A stretch of DNA of 64,000 bases from Peptoniphilus_A genitalis (GCF_949769225.1 NZ_CATKPB010000011.1), one strand, 5' to 3'; shown: positions 47,443-56,438, numbered from the stretch's first letter. The notes: generated by a model from the sequence alone, not told the origin. Made by a program: numbers and translations.

Positions 47443-48079
47443 AATTTTCACAGGAATTATAGAAGAAATTGGCAGCCTATCTGATATTAAAAAAGAAAGC
47501 GACCTCTACAGCTTAAGAGTTTCATGCAAAAAAGTTTTGGAGGGAACAAAGATTGGCGACTCCATTGCAACTAATGGCGTTTGCCTCACAGTCACAGAAT
47601 TAGGCGAAGACTTTTACAAGGCTGATGTAATGGTAGAGACAATAAAGTCCACAACTTTTAAAAATTTAAAAAGAGGAGAAAAGCTAAATCTTGAAAGAGC
47701 CCTGAGTCCTTCAAAGAGACTTGACGGCCACATAGTACAAGGCCATGTTGATGGACTTGGAGAAATAATTTCTATCCTCAACCACGGAAATGAAATTGTC
47801 TACAGGATAAAGTTTGATTCCGATAATTTTAAGTACATCGCCCCCAAGGGGTCCATTGCCCTTGACGGTATAAGTCTTACTGTCTCAAGAGTTGGAGAAA
47901 AATATTTTGAAGTTTCAATTATTCCAACAACTATTAGGGACACCAATCTTATAAATAAAAAAGTTGGAGACATGATTAATATTGAGACCGATATCATTGG
48001 TCGCTATGTCTACAATTTTGTAAATGCAAAAAGTGAAAGCAAAATTACCGAATCATTTTTACTAGAAAATGGTTTTTAA
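47435..48079 (+). CDS. ribE: Riboflavin synthase alpha chain
   Basis: 214 aa, two lumazine-binding barrels: residues about 4-95 (FTGIIEEIG, NGVCLTVTELG) and about 98-195 (GHIVQGHVDGLG, DGISLTVSRVG). It dismutates two lumazines to riboflavin and the pyrimidine substrate. The GTG start overlaps the ribD stop by eight bases, with GGAAGG just before it. The internal repeat is intact. Confidence 0.95.
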   Translation: MIKIFTGIIEEIGSLSDIKKESDLYSLRVSCKKVLEGTKIGDSIATNGVCLTVTELGEDFYKADVMVETIKSTTFKNLKRGEKLNLERALSPSKRLDGHIVQGHVDGLGEIISILNHGNEIVYRIKFDSDNFKYIAPKGSIALDGISLTVSRVGEKYFEVSIIPTTIRDTNLINKKVGDMINIETDIIGRYVYNFVNAKSESKITESFLLENGF

Positions 48080-48095
48080 ATTGAGAGGAGATAAA

Positions 48096-49307
48096 ATGAA
48101 AGTTAATTCTATAGAAGAAGTTGTTGAGGCTCTTAAAAAGGGCGAAATCATTATAGTAACTGACGAGCCAGACAGAGAAAACGAAGGTGACATGATTCAG
48201 GCAGCAGAGTTTGCCACTGGCGAAAGTCTAAACACCATGGCTTCCCTTGCCAAGGGCCTAATCTGTATGCCCATGTCTAGGGAATACGCAGAAAAGTTAA
48301 AATTAAATCAAATGGTGGCAGATAACACAGACAACCACGAAACTGCCTTTACAGTTTCCGTTGACCACGTAGACACAACTACTGGTATCTCAGCTTGGGA
48401 GAGAGCCCTAACTGCCAACAAGCTTGCAGAAGATGATGCAAAGCCAGAGGACTTTAGAAGACCTGGTCACATGTTCCCCCTTGTTGCAAAAAAAGATGGA
48501 ATCTTTGTGAGACGTGGCCACACTGAAGCAACTGTTGACCTTTTAAAGATTGCTGGACTCAAAGAAGTTGGCCTTTGCTGTGAAATCATGCAAGATGATG
48601 GTCACATGATGCGTGGCGAAGACCTCTTTAAACTTGCCCAAGAGCTTAACATGAAGATTACAACAACTGAAGAGCTCCTTCTTTATAGGAAGAGACACGA
48701 AAAAATCGTAGAAAAAGTTGCTGAGGCAAAACTTCCAACAAGGTTTGGCGAATTTAGGGCCCATGCCTACATTGACAAGGTAACTGGCGAACACCACATT
48801 GCCCTTGTTAAGGGAGAAATTGGCGACGGCATGGACGTCCTCACAAGAGTTCACTCTGAATGTCTAACTGGCGATTGCTTCGGATCTTCAAGATGCGACT
48901 GTGGCAACCAACTCCACCTTGCCATGAACCAAATTGACAAGGAAGGCAGAGGCATCCTCCTCTACATGCGTCAGGAAGGTCGTGGAATTGGACTTGTAAA
49001 TAAAATCAGAGCCTATGCCCTTCAAGACCAAGGCATGGATACAGTTGAGGCAAACTTGGCCCTAGGTTTCCCAGAAGATGCAAGAGATTATGCAACTGGT
49101 GCACAAATCTTACAAGACCTTGGAGTAAAAGAGTTAAGGCTTCTTACAAATAACCCAGACAAGGTTTATTCACTTCAAGAATTTGGCATGAAGATAAAGG
49201 AAAGAGTTCCAATAGAAGTTCACTCAACAAAACACGACGAGTTCTATTTGAGGACTAAGGCAGAAAAGATGAACCACATCTTATCAGAATTTAATACAAA
49301 CAAATAA
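48096..49307 (+). CDS. ribBA: Bifunctional RibBA (DHBP synthase/GTP cyclohydrolase II)
   Basis: 403 aa from the ATG at 48096 with GAGGAG five bases upstream. The N-terminal RibB half shows DEPDRENEGDMIQAAEF, FRRPGHMFPLVA and RRGHTEATVDL. The RibA half has HSECLTGDCFGSSRCDCG (zinc cysteines) and MRQEGRGIGLVNKIRAY. It supplies both entry substrates of the pathway: dihydroxybutanone phosphate from ribulose 5-phosphate, and the pyrimidine from GTP. Confidence 0.97.
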   Translation: MKVNSIEEVVEALKKGEIIIVTDEPDRENEGDMIQAAEFATGESLNTMASLAKGLICMPMSREYAEKLKLNQMVADNTDNHETAFTVSVDHVDTTTGISAWERALTANKLAEDDAKPEDFRRPGHMFPLVAKKDGIFVRRGHTEATVDLLKIAGLKEVGLCCEIMQDDGHMMRGEDLFKLAQELNMKITTTEELLLYRKRHEKIVEKVAEAKLPTRFGEFRAHAYIDKVTGEHHIALVKGEIGDGMDVLTRVHSECLTGDCFGSSRCDCGNQLHLAMNQIDKEGRGILLYMRQEGRGIGLVNKIRAYALQDQGMDTVEANLALGFPEDARDYATGAQILQDLGVKELRLLTNNPDKVYSLQEFGMKIKERVPIEVHSTKHDEFYLRTKAEKMNHILSEFNTNK

Positions 49308-49350
49308 TTAGTAAATTAAAAATAAAATTTAAAATAAAATTGGAGGAAAT

Positions 49351-49818
49351 ATGAAAGTTTACAGTGCAAATTTACAATCACAAGGAAAGAAATACGCAAT
49401 AGTTTTAGCAAGATTTAACGAGTTTATAGTTTCAAAATTATTAGATGGCTGTCTCGATGGACTAAAGAGGCATGGAGTTAAGGATGAAGAAATCGAAGTA
49501 ATTTGGGTGCCAGGATCCTTTGAAATCCCTCTAGCTTCTAAGGCCCTTGCCCAAAGTAAAAAATACGATGCAGTTATCGCCCTAGGTGCAGTTATAAGAG
49601 GAGCAACTACCCACTACGAACTTGTATCAGCTGAAGTTGCCAAGGGAATCGCATCATCTTCACTTGAAACTGGAGTGCCAATTATCTTTGGAGTTATAAC
49701 AACAGAAAATATAGAACAAGCCATTGAAAGAGCAGGTACAAAGGCTGGCAACAAGGGCTTCGATGCTGCAACAGCTGCTATTGAAATGGCAAATCTACTT
49801 GGTGAGATTCGTGGATAA
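49351..49818 (+). CDS. ribH: Lumazine synthase
   Basis: 155 aa, icosahedral-type 6,7-dimethyl-8-ribityllumazine synthase. Blocks: ALARFNEFIVSKLLDGCL (as VLARFNEFIV), WVPGSFEIPLASKALA, ALGAVIRGATTHYELV and GVITTENIEQAIERAGTKAG. TGGAGG lies before the ATG. Its last codons overlap the start of the HAD gene. Confidence 0.97.
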   Translation: MKVYSANLQSQGKKYAIVLARFNEFIVSKLLDGCLDGLKRHGVKDEEIEVIWVPGSFEIPLASKALAQSKKYDAVIALGAVIRGATTHYELVSAEVAKGIASSSLETGVPIIFGVITTENIEQAIERAGTKAGNKGFDAATAAIEMANLLGEIRG

Positions 49819-50485
49819 AAAATCTATAAGGGAAGAGCTTAAAAATGTCAAAAGTATAATTTTTGACTTTGACGGAACCCTTCACGACACCATAAAAATT
49901 TACTACCCTGCCTTCTGTGAGGGAGTGAAAATTTTAAAGGACCATGGATATGCCAAAGACTTTGAACTTTCTGAAGAAAATGTAAAAAGATTTTTGGGAG
50001 AGAAGCCAAACTTTGCCTACGACCTTTTAGCACCAGGTGCTGATGAAGACTTTAAGTTAAAAATCATGACTCTTGTTGGTAAAAAGATGGATGAAAATAT
50101 AAAAAATATGGTTGGCAAGCTCTATTATGGAACAGAAGAAGTTTTGGAAAAACTTTCAAAGACCTACGACCTCTATATCCTATCCAACTGTCGTGAGTCC
50201 TACCTGGACCAAGCCCTTGATATCTACGGCATAAAAAAATATTTCAAAAAATATTACGCAGCAGAAACTTTTGACTTTATCCCAAAGGATCAAATCATTA
50301 AGCAAGAGAGAAAAAATCTTAGAGAAGAAATTATCTTTGTTGGCGACAGACACCACGACATGGCCGCAGCCCACAAAAACAATTTAAGGAGCATCTTCTG
50401 CACCTATGGCTTTGGCCCAGCAGAAGAAGGCAAGGATGCAACTTACAAGATTAATTCCATAAGAGAAATGTTAGAAATCCTATAA
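49811..50485 (+). CDS. HAD-superfamily phosphatase in the riboflavin operon
   Basis: 224 aa from a GTG at 49811 that overlaps the ribH stop by eight bases (GGTGAG upstream). Catalytic aspartates are in IIFDFDGTLHDTI. Motif II threonine/serine is suggested by LYILSNCRESYL, motif III by the lysine in FIPKDQIIK, and motif IV by FVGDRHHDMAAA. The cap domain is helical (C1, PGP-like). Overlap with ribH makes it part of the operon. It may be the phosphatase that removes phosphate from the RibD product before RibH, or an FMN phosphatase; this is inference from context. Confidence 0.85.
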   Translation: MDKKSIREELKNVKSIIFDFDGTLHDTIKIYYPAFCEGVKILKDHGYAKDFELSEENVKRFLGEKPNFAYDLLAPGADEDFKLKIMTLVGKKMDENIKNMVGKLYYGTEEVLEKLSKTYDLYILSNCRESYLDQALDIYGIKKYFKKYYAAETFDFIPKDQIIKQERKNLREEIIFVGDRHHDMAAAHKNNLRSIFCTYGFGPAEEGKDATYKINSIREMLEIL

Positions 50486-50617
50486 TTCATTAAAAATGAA
50501 ACCGTGAAAGCTTATTTTATGGTAAAAAAAAATTTTAAAACAAATGCCGAGAAAATAAGATGATAAAGTAAAAACACAATTAAAATTCCAAAGAATTAAA
50601 AATATTATTAACCTAAC

Positions 50618-50647
50618 AAAAAGGAGGACTGCGACGTCCTCCTTTTT
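50618..50647. terminator. Terminator of the riboflavin operon
   Basis: AAAAAGGAGGAC-tgcgac-GTCCTCCTTTTT, a perfect 12-bp stem that works in both directions. The same arms recur at 53072-53100. Confidence 0.88.
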
Positions 50648-50787
50648 AATCCGTTAAATAAAGCTTCTGATAAACAAACCAAAATATATTTTTTATCTAC
50701 ATACAACATACATTTTATAATCGTTTTAAGATTTATTAATACATTAGAACCTTTTTTTCAATTTAATTCCCTAATTTAATAAATATA
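50648..50787. other. AT-rich gap
   Basis: About 140 AT-rich bases between the rib operon terminator and the next minus-strand gene. Together with 50486-50617 it forms the ~300-base gap after the HAD gene. Apart from the terminator I see nothing in it. Confidence 0.5.
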
Positions 50788-51144
50788 TTAAACTTTTAAT
50801 TTGATTTTAATAAGATAAATTGAAGAAAGTATCAATATAATAGAAAAAATTAGACTTCTCAAATGTATATCATTGAATTCTTGAATTAATACTAAACTAA
50901 AAGTATAAACAGCACCAGCTATAATAAAGAAAACTTCATTATTTGAAAACTTAATATTATCTTTAAACATAGCTTTAAATATTTTTACAAAACCAACAAC
51001 TATAAATACATAATATACAATATCCATTACAGCCATCAATGCTTTATTTCCAGAATATAAGTATAATTTAGTTCCCAAATAACTGAATAGTAAAGCAATT
51101 AAAGAAATTAAAAGTATATTCTTTATATCTAATTCTTTCTTCAT
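50788..51144 (-). CDS. Small four-helix membrane protein, unknown
   Basis: 118 aa from the ATG at 51144, behind AGGAGG. Four hydrophobic helices (ILLISLIALLFSYLGTKLYL, then ALMAVMDIVYYVFIVVGFVK, EVFFIIAGAVYTFSLVLI and SLIFSIILILSSIYLI). No recognised motif. It is a monocistronic, very AT-rich gene next to a group II intron remnant, compatible with accessory DNA. Confidence 0.6.
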   Translation of the reverse strand: MKKELDIKNILLISLIALLFSYLGTKLYLYSGNKALMAVMDIVYYVFIVVGFVKIFKAMFKDNIKFSNNEVFFIIAGAVYTFSLVLIQEFNDIHLRSLIFSIILILSSIYLIKIKLKV

Positions 51145-51254
51145 ATTAATCCTCCTATAATATAAAATTATTTTAATTGTATCATACAACAAATTATTTT
51201 TAAGTCAATGAATATAAAATATTTTATGATATCGTTATCATCTTATTATACCAA

Positions 51255-51333
51255 ATCGAGTAGGAGGTAGATGATTAATTCATCTACCTCCTCTCACACC
51301 ACCGTACCTACGATTCCGTATACAGCGGTTCTA
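51255..51333 (-). mobile_element. Group II intron 3' remnant (domains V-VI)
   Basis: The minus strand reads GAACCGCTGTATACGG, then AATCGTAGGTACGGTGGTG, TGAGAGG and a long hairpin AGGAGGTAGATGA / TCATCTACCTCCT ending CTACTCGAT. This is the usual 3' end of bacterial group II introns (domain V with the GTACGGT arm, and domain VI). No reverse transcriptase ORF or 5' end is present. The exact left boundary is uncertain; related sequence may continue to about 51400. Confidence 0.75.
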
Positions 51334-51400
51334 CAGCTTAATATGAAGTTTATTGTAATAGCTGACTAGATATATATATCCCCTTTCAGCTATTCTTTTA

Positions 51401-52879
51401 TTATTTAAAAGACTCTGCCTTTTCTCTTGAAGCTTTCCAAAGCTCGTTAGCTTTCTTATTCCAATTCATTGCATAAGGCGTAGTCTTTTCTTGTAATTCT
51501 TCAGGGCTTTCTGGCTCAATCATGTCAGTATTTTTTGCACCAGAATCATTAACTATCTTAGTAAGCCTTCCAGGGTTTTCAAGCATAGGGCATGGCTTTA
51601 ATAAGTTTTTATTAAAAGGTTGATTGTCGTGGAAGCCCATAAATAGAGGACTCATTAGACATTCTTTAATAGTTTTTTCCCTGATGTTTGAGTCAGAATA
51701 GTGGATGAAAACGCAAGGCTCCATGTCACCTAAAGAGTTAATGTGGAAGTAGTTTTTACCACCAGCTATACAACCATTGATGAATTCCCCATCATTTTGA
51801 AAATCAATTGTAAAAATATTTTGAGGATATTCAGCTGATCTTATTTCCCTAACCTTGTGGTAAACATATTCTCTTTGGTCTGGGTCAAGAAGAAGACTTG
51901 TGTCTGCTCCCTTTCCAACAGGCATGTAGTGGAAGTACCAAGCAAGTCTACATCCATGATCTACAAGCATTTTTATAAATTCGTCGTCTGTCACATACTC
52001 GTAGTTCTTACTTGTGTAACAAATAGAAGCTCCGTAAAGAAGTTTGTTTTCCTTCATTAGGTCCATGGCCTTCATGACTTTTTTGAAGACTCCGTCTCCT
52101 CTTCTAAAGTCTGTTGACTCTTCAGTTCCTTCAATACTTAGGGCAAAGGAAATATTTCCAGCTTCCTTAACTTCCTTACAAAAATCTTCATCAATTAAAG
52201 TTCCATTTGTAAAAACGTGGAAGGCAGAATCATTAAACTCTTTTGCAAGCTTTATGACGTCATCTTTCCTAACAAGAGGTTCCCCACCAGTTAAGATAAA
52301 GAAATAAGTTCCCAGTTCGTTTCCTTGTCTTACAATGCTTGCCATTTCTTCATAAGTTAAGTTGTTTTTGTGACCATATTCAGCAGCCCAGCAGCCAGTA
52401 CATTTTAAGTTGCAGGCAGAAGTTGGGTCAAATAAAATTGTCCAAGGAATGTTACAATTGTATTCTTTTTGAAGTTTGTTCCTCAAAGAATTTCCCTTGT
52501 AAGCTGCATTGTAGCCAATATTTTTAACAGAAGTCTTTACAATATTTTCGTCAATTCCATTTACAATATCGCTACCAAAGGAAACCCACTTTGAATTTTC
52601 ATCCTTTAATTCATTTCTGATTCTCTCAAGTCCAGCTTTTGCAGAGTTTTCATCTTTTGATGATGGCATCATAAATTGGTCAAAAACATTTACAACTTCT
52701 AGCATTCCCTTTTGAGGATCCTTCTTTACCCTCTTGTAGGCAAGGTTAAGAGCAGATTTAAATATTTTTTCATCCCTTTTGTCCTTTAAATTTTCTCTAA
52801 AAGATTTCTTTTCACTTGTATTTTCCTCAGGTGGAGTCAATAAGCATTCATTAGTTTTTTCTTTATAATCAACTTTCAT
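51401..52879 (-). CDS. Radical SAM protein, SPASM-like
   Basis: 492 aa. The [4Fe-4S]-SAM cysteines are C156, C160 and C163 in SACNLKCTGC, followed by FFILTGGEPLVRKDD (GGE motif) and ALSIEGTEE. The C-terminal part has further cysteines in INGCIAGGKNYFHINSLGDMEPC and LKPCPML, typical of an auxiliary-cluster SPASM-like domain. The first ~140 residues are an extra helical domain. Relatives modify peptides or are of unknown role in clostridia. No precursor peptide is evident beside it. GGAGG lies before the ATG. Confidence 0.85.
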   Translation of the reverse strand: MKVDYKEKTNECLLTPPEENTSEKKSFRENLKDKRDEKIFKSALNLAYKRVKKDPQKGMLEVVNVFDQFMMPSSKDENSAKAGLERIRNELKDENSKWVSFGSDIVNGIDENIVKTSVKNIGYNAAYKGNSLRNKLQKEYNCNIPWTILFDPTSACNLKCTGCWAAEYGHKNNLTYEEMASIVRQGNELGTYFFILTGGEPLVRKDDVIKLAKEFNDSAFHVFTNGTLIDEDFCKEVKEAGNISFALSIEGTEESTDFRRGDGVFKKVMKAMDLMKENKLLYGASICYTSKNYEYVTDDEFIKMLVDHGCRLAWYFHYMPVGKGADTSLLLDPDQREYVYHKVREIRSAEYPQNIFTIDFQNDGEFINGCIAGGKNYFHINSLGDMEPCVFIHYSDSNIREKTIKECLMSPLFMGFHDNQPFNKNLLKPCPMLENPGRLTKIVNDSGAKNTDMIEPESPEELQEKTTPYAMNWNKKANELWKASREKAESFK

Positions 52880-53052
52880 AATTAACCTCCTAGGTGTTTT
52901 TAAGTAAAATATTTCTGAACAACGTTCAACTTATCTATATTTTACTACAAAATCATATAAATTTAAAGATGTTAATATTAAATTATTGAAATGAATTCAG
53001 ACTTTGTGGTTTTTATTTTTCACCACTAAAGTTAAATTGAATATCCAGCCAA

Positions 53053-53430
53053 CTAGATATTTTCTAATTGCAAAAAGGAGGACTTAATGTCCTCCTTTTT
53101 TTTAATATTTAATTCAACTGATCTTATATTTCCCTCTTCGTAATTATTTATTCTTCCCCTTGCCTCTTTAAAAATAAAAATATTTAAGAAAAACAAAGCT
53201 AGCAATAAAAAGTAAAGTAGGAACTTTAATTTTCCCAAGTCTTTACTTAAATAAAAATATAATAAAGCGAGAGAAGGAATTATTAATAAATTTAAAGCAT
53301 AGAGAAAATTGTAGTCGTAAATTTAGTAGTCTCTTAAATATCCACTTAAGTAAAAATTAAAAGCAATTAATAAAATCAAAAGACCATAGGCTGATGACAG
53401 GGCGACTTTATTAAATTTAGTTTTATTCAT
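53053..53430 (-). pseudogene. Membrane protein gene interrupted by an in-frame stop
   Basis: From the ATG at 53430 (TGGAGG upstream) the frame runs MNKTKFNKVALSSAYGL, one membrane helix, then hits TAA at 53323-53325 after 35 codons. The same frame continues open for ~90 codons with three more plausible membrane helices (NFLYALNLLIIPSLALLYFY, then FLLYFLLLALFFLNIFIF) and ends at 53053. The 3' end reads through a perfect terminator hairpin (53072-53100), so the original C terminus may also be lost. Either a nonsense mutation or a sequencing error. Confidence 0.7.
53072..53105. terminator. Strong bidirectional hairpin inside the pseudogene tail
   Basis: AAAAAGGAGGAC-ttaat-GTCCTCCTTTTT, the same 12-base arms as the terminator at 50618. 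It is T-rich on both strands. Confidence 0.8.
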
Positions 53431-53546
53431 ATTTCCTCCAATATCTACCTTTTCATATCAAAATATTTTAAGGCTTCTTTACCTCAATTATATAAGTAAT
53501 AAGAATTTTTTAAATTAACTTTTGTTCAAAAACTTTAATAAAAATT

Positions 53547-54149
53547 CTAAAAGGAATCAACTATTCCTAGATCCATAGCTTTTTTCATGAGTTCTTGATA
53601 GTTGTTAATACAAAGTTTTTGATAAATTCGATTTAACATAACTGCAAGGGATCTCTCTGAAATAAAAAGCTCCTTTGCAACTTGACTTCTATTCAAACCT
53701 GAACAATAAAGCTGAACTATTTCCACTTCTTTATCTGTCAAACTTTCTAAATTTTTCTTATTATTAAAGAATTTTTTGCCATTGATATAAATTTCCTTTA
53801 ATTTATTTATAAGACTTTGCATATCTTCTTCTTTTGAAATAAAGGCATAGGCTCCAAGTCTTTTTGCTCTTTCAGCATAAAAAAGTAAATCATAGCCAGA
53901 TAAAATTACTATTTTTATAGTATTATCTAACTTTAAAACTTTTTCCGCTAGGTCCAAGCCGTTTAAAGATTCTTCAAAACCTTTCAAATTAATATCCACA
54001 AGTAAAATATCATAAATTTGTAAAAATTTTATGTCATTTATCTTTTCCAAGTTCTTTAACAAATCAATTTCAAAAAATTCATCTTTTTCTAAAAATTCTT
54101 TTAATGACCTTGCCATCATTTTATGATCTTCTATTAATAAAACTTTCAT
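53547..54149 (-). CDS. NarL/LuxR-type response regulator
   Basis: 200 aa. Receiver domain: LLIEDHKMM (acidic pocket), phospho-accepting Asp in ILLVDINLKGFEES near residue 55, VILSGYDLL, and the lysine in FISKEED. A short linker leads to a LuxR helix-turn-helix (SLTDKEVEIVQLYCSGLNRS, then AKELFISERSLAVMLNRIYQ). It follows, and overlaps by 29 bases, the histidine kinase gene whose frame is broken, so signalling may be phase-dependent. AGGAGGAG lies upstream of the ATG. Confidence 0.9.
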   Translation of the reverse strand: MKVLLIEDHKMMARSLKEFLEKDEFFEIDLLKNLEKINDIKFLQIYDILLVDINLKGFEESLNGLDLAEKVLKLDNTIKIVILSGYDLLFYAERAKRLGAYAFISKEEDMQSLINKLKEIYINGKKFFNNKKNLESLTDKEVEIVQLYCSGLNRSQVAKELFISERSLAVMLNRIYQKLCINNYQELMKKAMDLGIVDSF

Positions 54150-55690
54150 TCACCATCTCCTCCTGAATTGCCAGCCTGATAATAAATTCTACATAAGTTT
54201 CTTCTATCAAATCTTCTTTGAAGTTGTTTTTAACAACTGCGTTTCCCCCATAAATATTTAAGATCTCTTCTATAAAATTAATCCCAAAATGATTTGATTT
54301 ATTAAAATTTTCATCTAAGTAATCCCCAAAATTTTTAATATCAAGAAATATAATGTCATCTTCTATTTTTAAATTTAATTCTGAAAAATATCCCTTGGAG
54401 TGCTTATAAAAATTAGTAACCATTTCGTGAATAAACTTGTAAATTATCCTGTCATAGGGACTTGGAATAAAGATGTTTTCATCACAATAAAACTCAAGGT
54501 GTTTGTCCATTCCATACATATTTTTTAGAGAATTAATAAGTTCGCAATAAATCTCATAATACTTTATATCTTCTCTAAAAATTGGGGTTATTAAATTTAT
54601 TTTAAGTCTGATTTTTTTTTATCAACTTTTTGTGAATTTCTATGGACTTATTTATATTCTCCGATCCTTCTTCTAAAAATTTTTCGGATAAAATGATATC
54701 TTGCAAAATATCATCATGTAAAAAACTCAGGCTCCTTTTCTCAAGATTTTCTGATAAATCTTTTGCCATCTTATTGTTAAATAAAAATTTTTCATAGAAA
54801 GAATTATTATTTTCAATTTTTCTTAACCTTATTATCATTTTAATATTTGCCATATTTAAGAAAAGAATTAGGGCAAAAAGTATTGCTAAGCTATAATTTT
54901 TTATAAAATTCTCAAAACTTATTGTGAGAATTACAATGAATATAAAATAGAAGGGATTGGAATAAAAATCAATTACTATCTTCTTTAAATAACTTTCCAT
55001 AGAAATTATAAAAAATAAAATTGAAAGCTCTGCCACAAATAAAATCATAAATTCTTTAATGTAAATAAAAGAAAAGACTGGTATAAAATAAGTAGATGCA
55101 AAAAATATTAAATATATAAAACTTATAAGCATTACATTTAATAACAATTTATGGCTATATTTGCTTATTTGCCTCCTATATGTAAAAACAAGAATTATAG
55201 GAAATAAACCTATTGCAATTCTTGCCCATTTTAATATGTATATGTATATTAGATTATTAAAATAATTTAAAATAAAAGAAAATAGTAAGATACTACAAGC
55301 AATATAATTTATATATCTCCACTTAATTTCTTTTACACAATCTAGGAATATATATAAGTTAGAAAAAATTAAAAGATAAATAAATCCCAAGCTAACTTCA
55401 TAAGTATATTTAAAATTTATTTTGTATTTGTATAGGAAGATATAATCAAGCAAAATCCATAAGGAAAATAAAACTACTAAAGAGCTATGTTCCACAATAA
55501 TTTTTCTATCATCGGATAATAAAAAAACTAGAAGAGAGATGTTATTTACTAGGCTAAGAAAAAATAAAAAATACATTCCATTAAAATCTCTTATATTTTG
55601 AATTTTTATGGAATAAAACAAAATGTACATACCTATAAAAATATATGAAATTAAAATACTTACTTTCAAAAATTTTTTGTCCTTAGTCAT
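54121..55690 (-). pseudogene. Sensor histidine kinase, frame-shifted at an A9 tract
   Basis: The first frame runs from the ATG at 55690 (AAGGAGG upstream) through ten or so membrane helices and a HisKA_3-type H-box, LSFLHDDILQDIILSEKFL, then stops at 54602. The second frame, open from inside the A9 run (54612-54620), gives LKINLITPIFREDIKYYEIY and the HATPase part: IPSPYDRIIYKFIHEMVTNF, then HFGINFIEEILNIYGG. Losing one A of the nine joins both into a 522-residue NarL-family kinase. Causes could be slip-strand phase variation, transcriptional slippage or sequencing error. Confidence 0.8.
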
Positions 55691-55773
55691 ATTTACCTCC
55701 TTCAAATTTTGTTTTACAAACTTATTATACATTAAAAATTAAAAGGTCCTAAATTAATAGAACCTTTTAAAGA

Positions 55774-56070
55774 CTAATTATTTAAAAAAGAATAACCATC
55801 CTTTTCCACTACACCGGAATATTCACCATAATAAATATTATTTTCCATTTTTACTGAGTCTGGATTGAACTTTAAATCTCCTCTGTATCTTACCAGTCCC
55901 TTATTAGTCTGGTAAGTAATGTATTCAGGAAAACTGTAAGCATCATATCTTCTCTTTACACTTGTAACTTCCATTTCACTTTTAAAACCGTTAAATAAAA
56001 ACAATACAGTTAAAATAACAAAAATTATTAAAATTAATTTTACACTCTTAGCTTTTAATTTGGAAATCAT
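55774..56070 (-). CDS. Small membrane-anchored protein, paralogue A
   Basis: 98 aa: a basic N terminus, one membrane helix (LILIIFVILTVLFLFNGF) and an outside domain of about 65 residues. The outside part (FPEYITYQTNKGLVRYRGDL, then YYGEYSGVVE) is similar to paralogue B 80 bases upstream. GGAGG lies before the ATG. No known family. Placed directly before the two-component genes, it may be a signal molecule, target or accessory protein of that system. Confidence 0.65.
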   Translation of the reverse strand: MISKLKAKSVKLILIIFVILTVLFLFNGFKSEMEVTSVKRRYDAYSFPEYITYQTNKGLVRYRGDLKFNPDSVKMENNIYYGEYSGVVEKDGYSFLNN

Positions 56071-56150
56071 AATAAGCCTCCTAGATAATTTTCTTCTTAT
56101 TTTTATTATAATATTCCTGAATTTTTTGTCAGTTAACTTTTGTGCATACT

Positions 56151-56438
56151 TTATTTAAAAGTAAAAGCTTCTGGTCTTATTGTTCCACTGTATTCTGCGT
56201 AATACTTATCAGACTCTGGATCCTTTTTTATTCTATTTTCATTTAATTTTAAATCTATTTTATATTCGATTAAACCTTTTTTCTCCTTGTATGTAATGTC
56301 TTTTGGGAAAATTCTGCTATAACCACTTTTAATCTTTGTTATAGGCTCTTCTTTTGGTATTCCTAAAATTAAAAATAAAGTTAAACTAGATAAAATTAAA
56401 ATTGAGATTAAAATATTTTTTATCTTTATATTTTTCAT
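56151..56438 (-). CDS. Small membrane-anchored protein, paralogue B
   Basis: 95 aa with the same plan as paralogue A: one helix (ILISILILSSLTLFLILGI), then FPKDITYKEKKGLIEYKIDL and YYAEYSGTIRPEAF. The shared FPxxITYxxxKGLxxY...DLKxN...YYxEYSG pattern shows tandem duplication with divergence. AAGGTGAT precedes the ATG, right after the hbd terminator, so expression may depend on readthrough from the butyrate operon. Confidence 0.65.
   Translation of the reverse strand: MKNIKIKNILISILILSSLTLFLILGIPKEEPITKIKSGYSRIFPKDITYKEKKGLIEYKIDLKLNENRIKKDPESDKYYAEYSGTIRPEAFTFK

Noticed and set aside
53053..53238. A separate 61-residue gene starting at a TTG at 53238
   Set aside because: No ribosome site; the same frame extends upstream through one stop codon to a good ATG at 53430, so it is better read as the tail of a broken gene.
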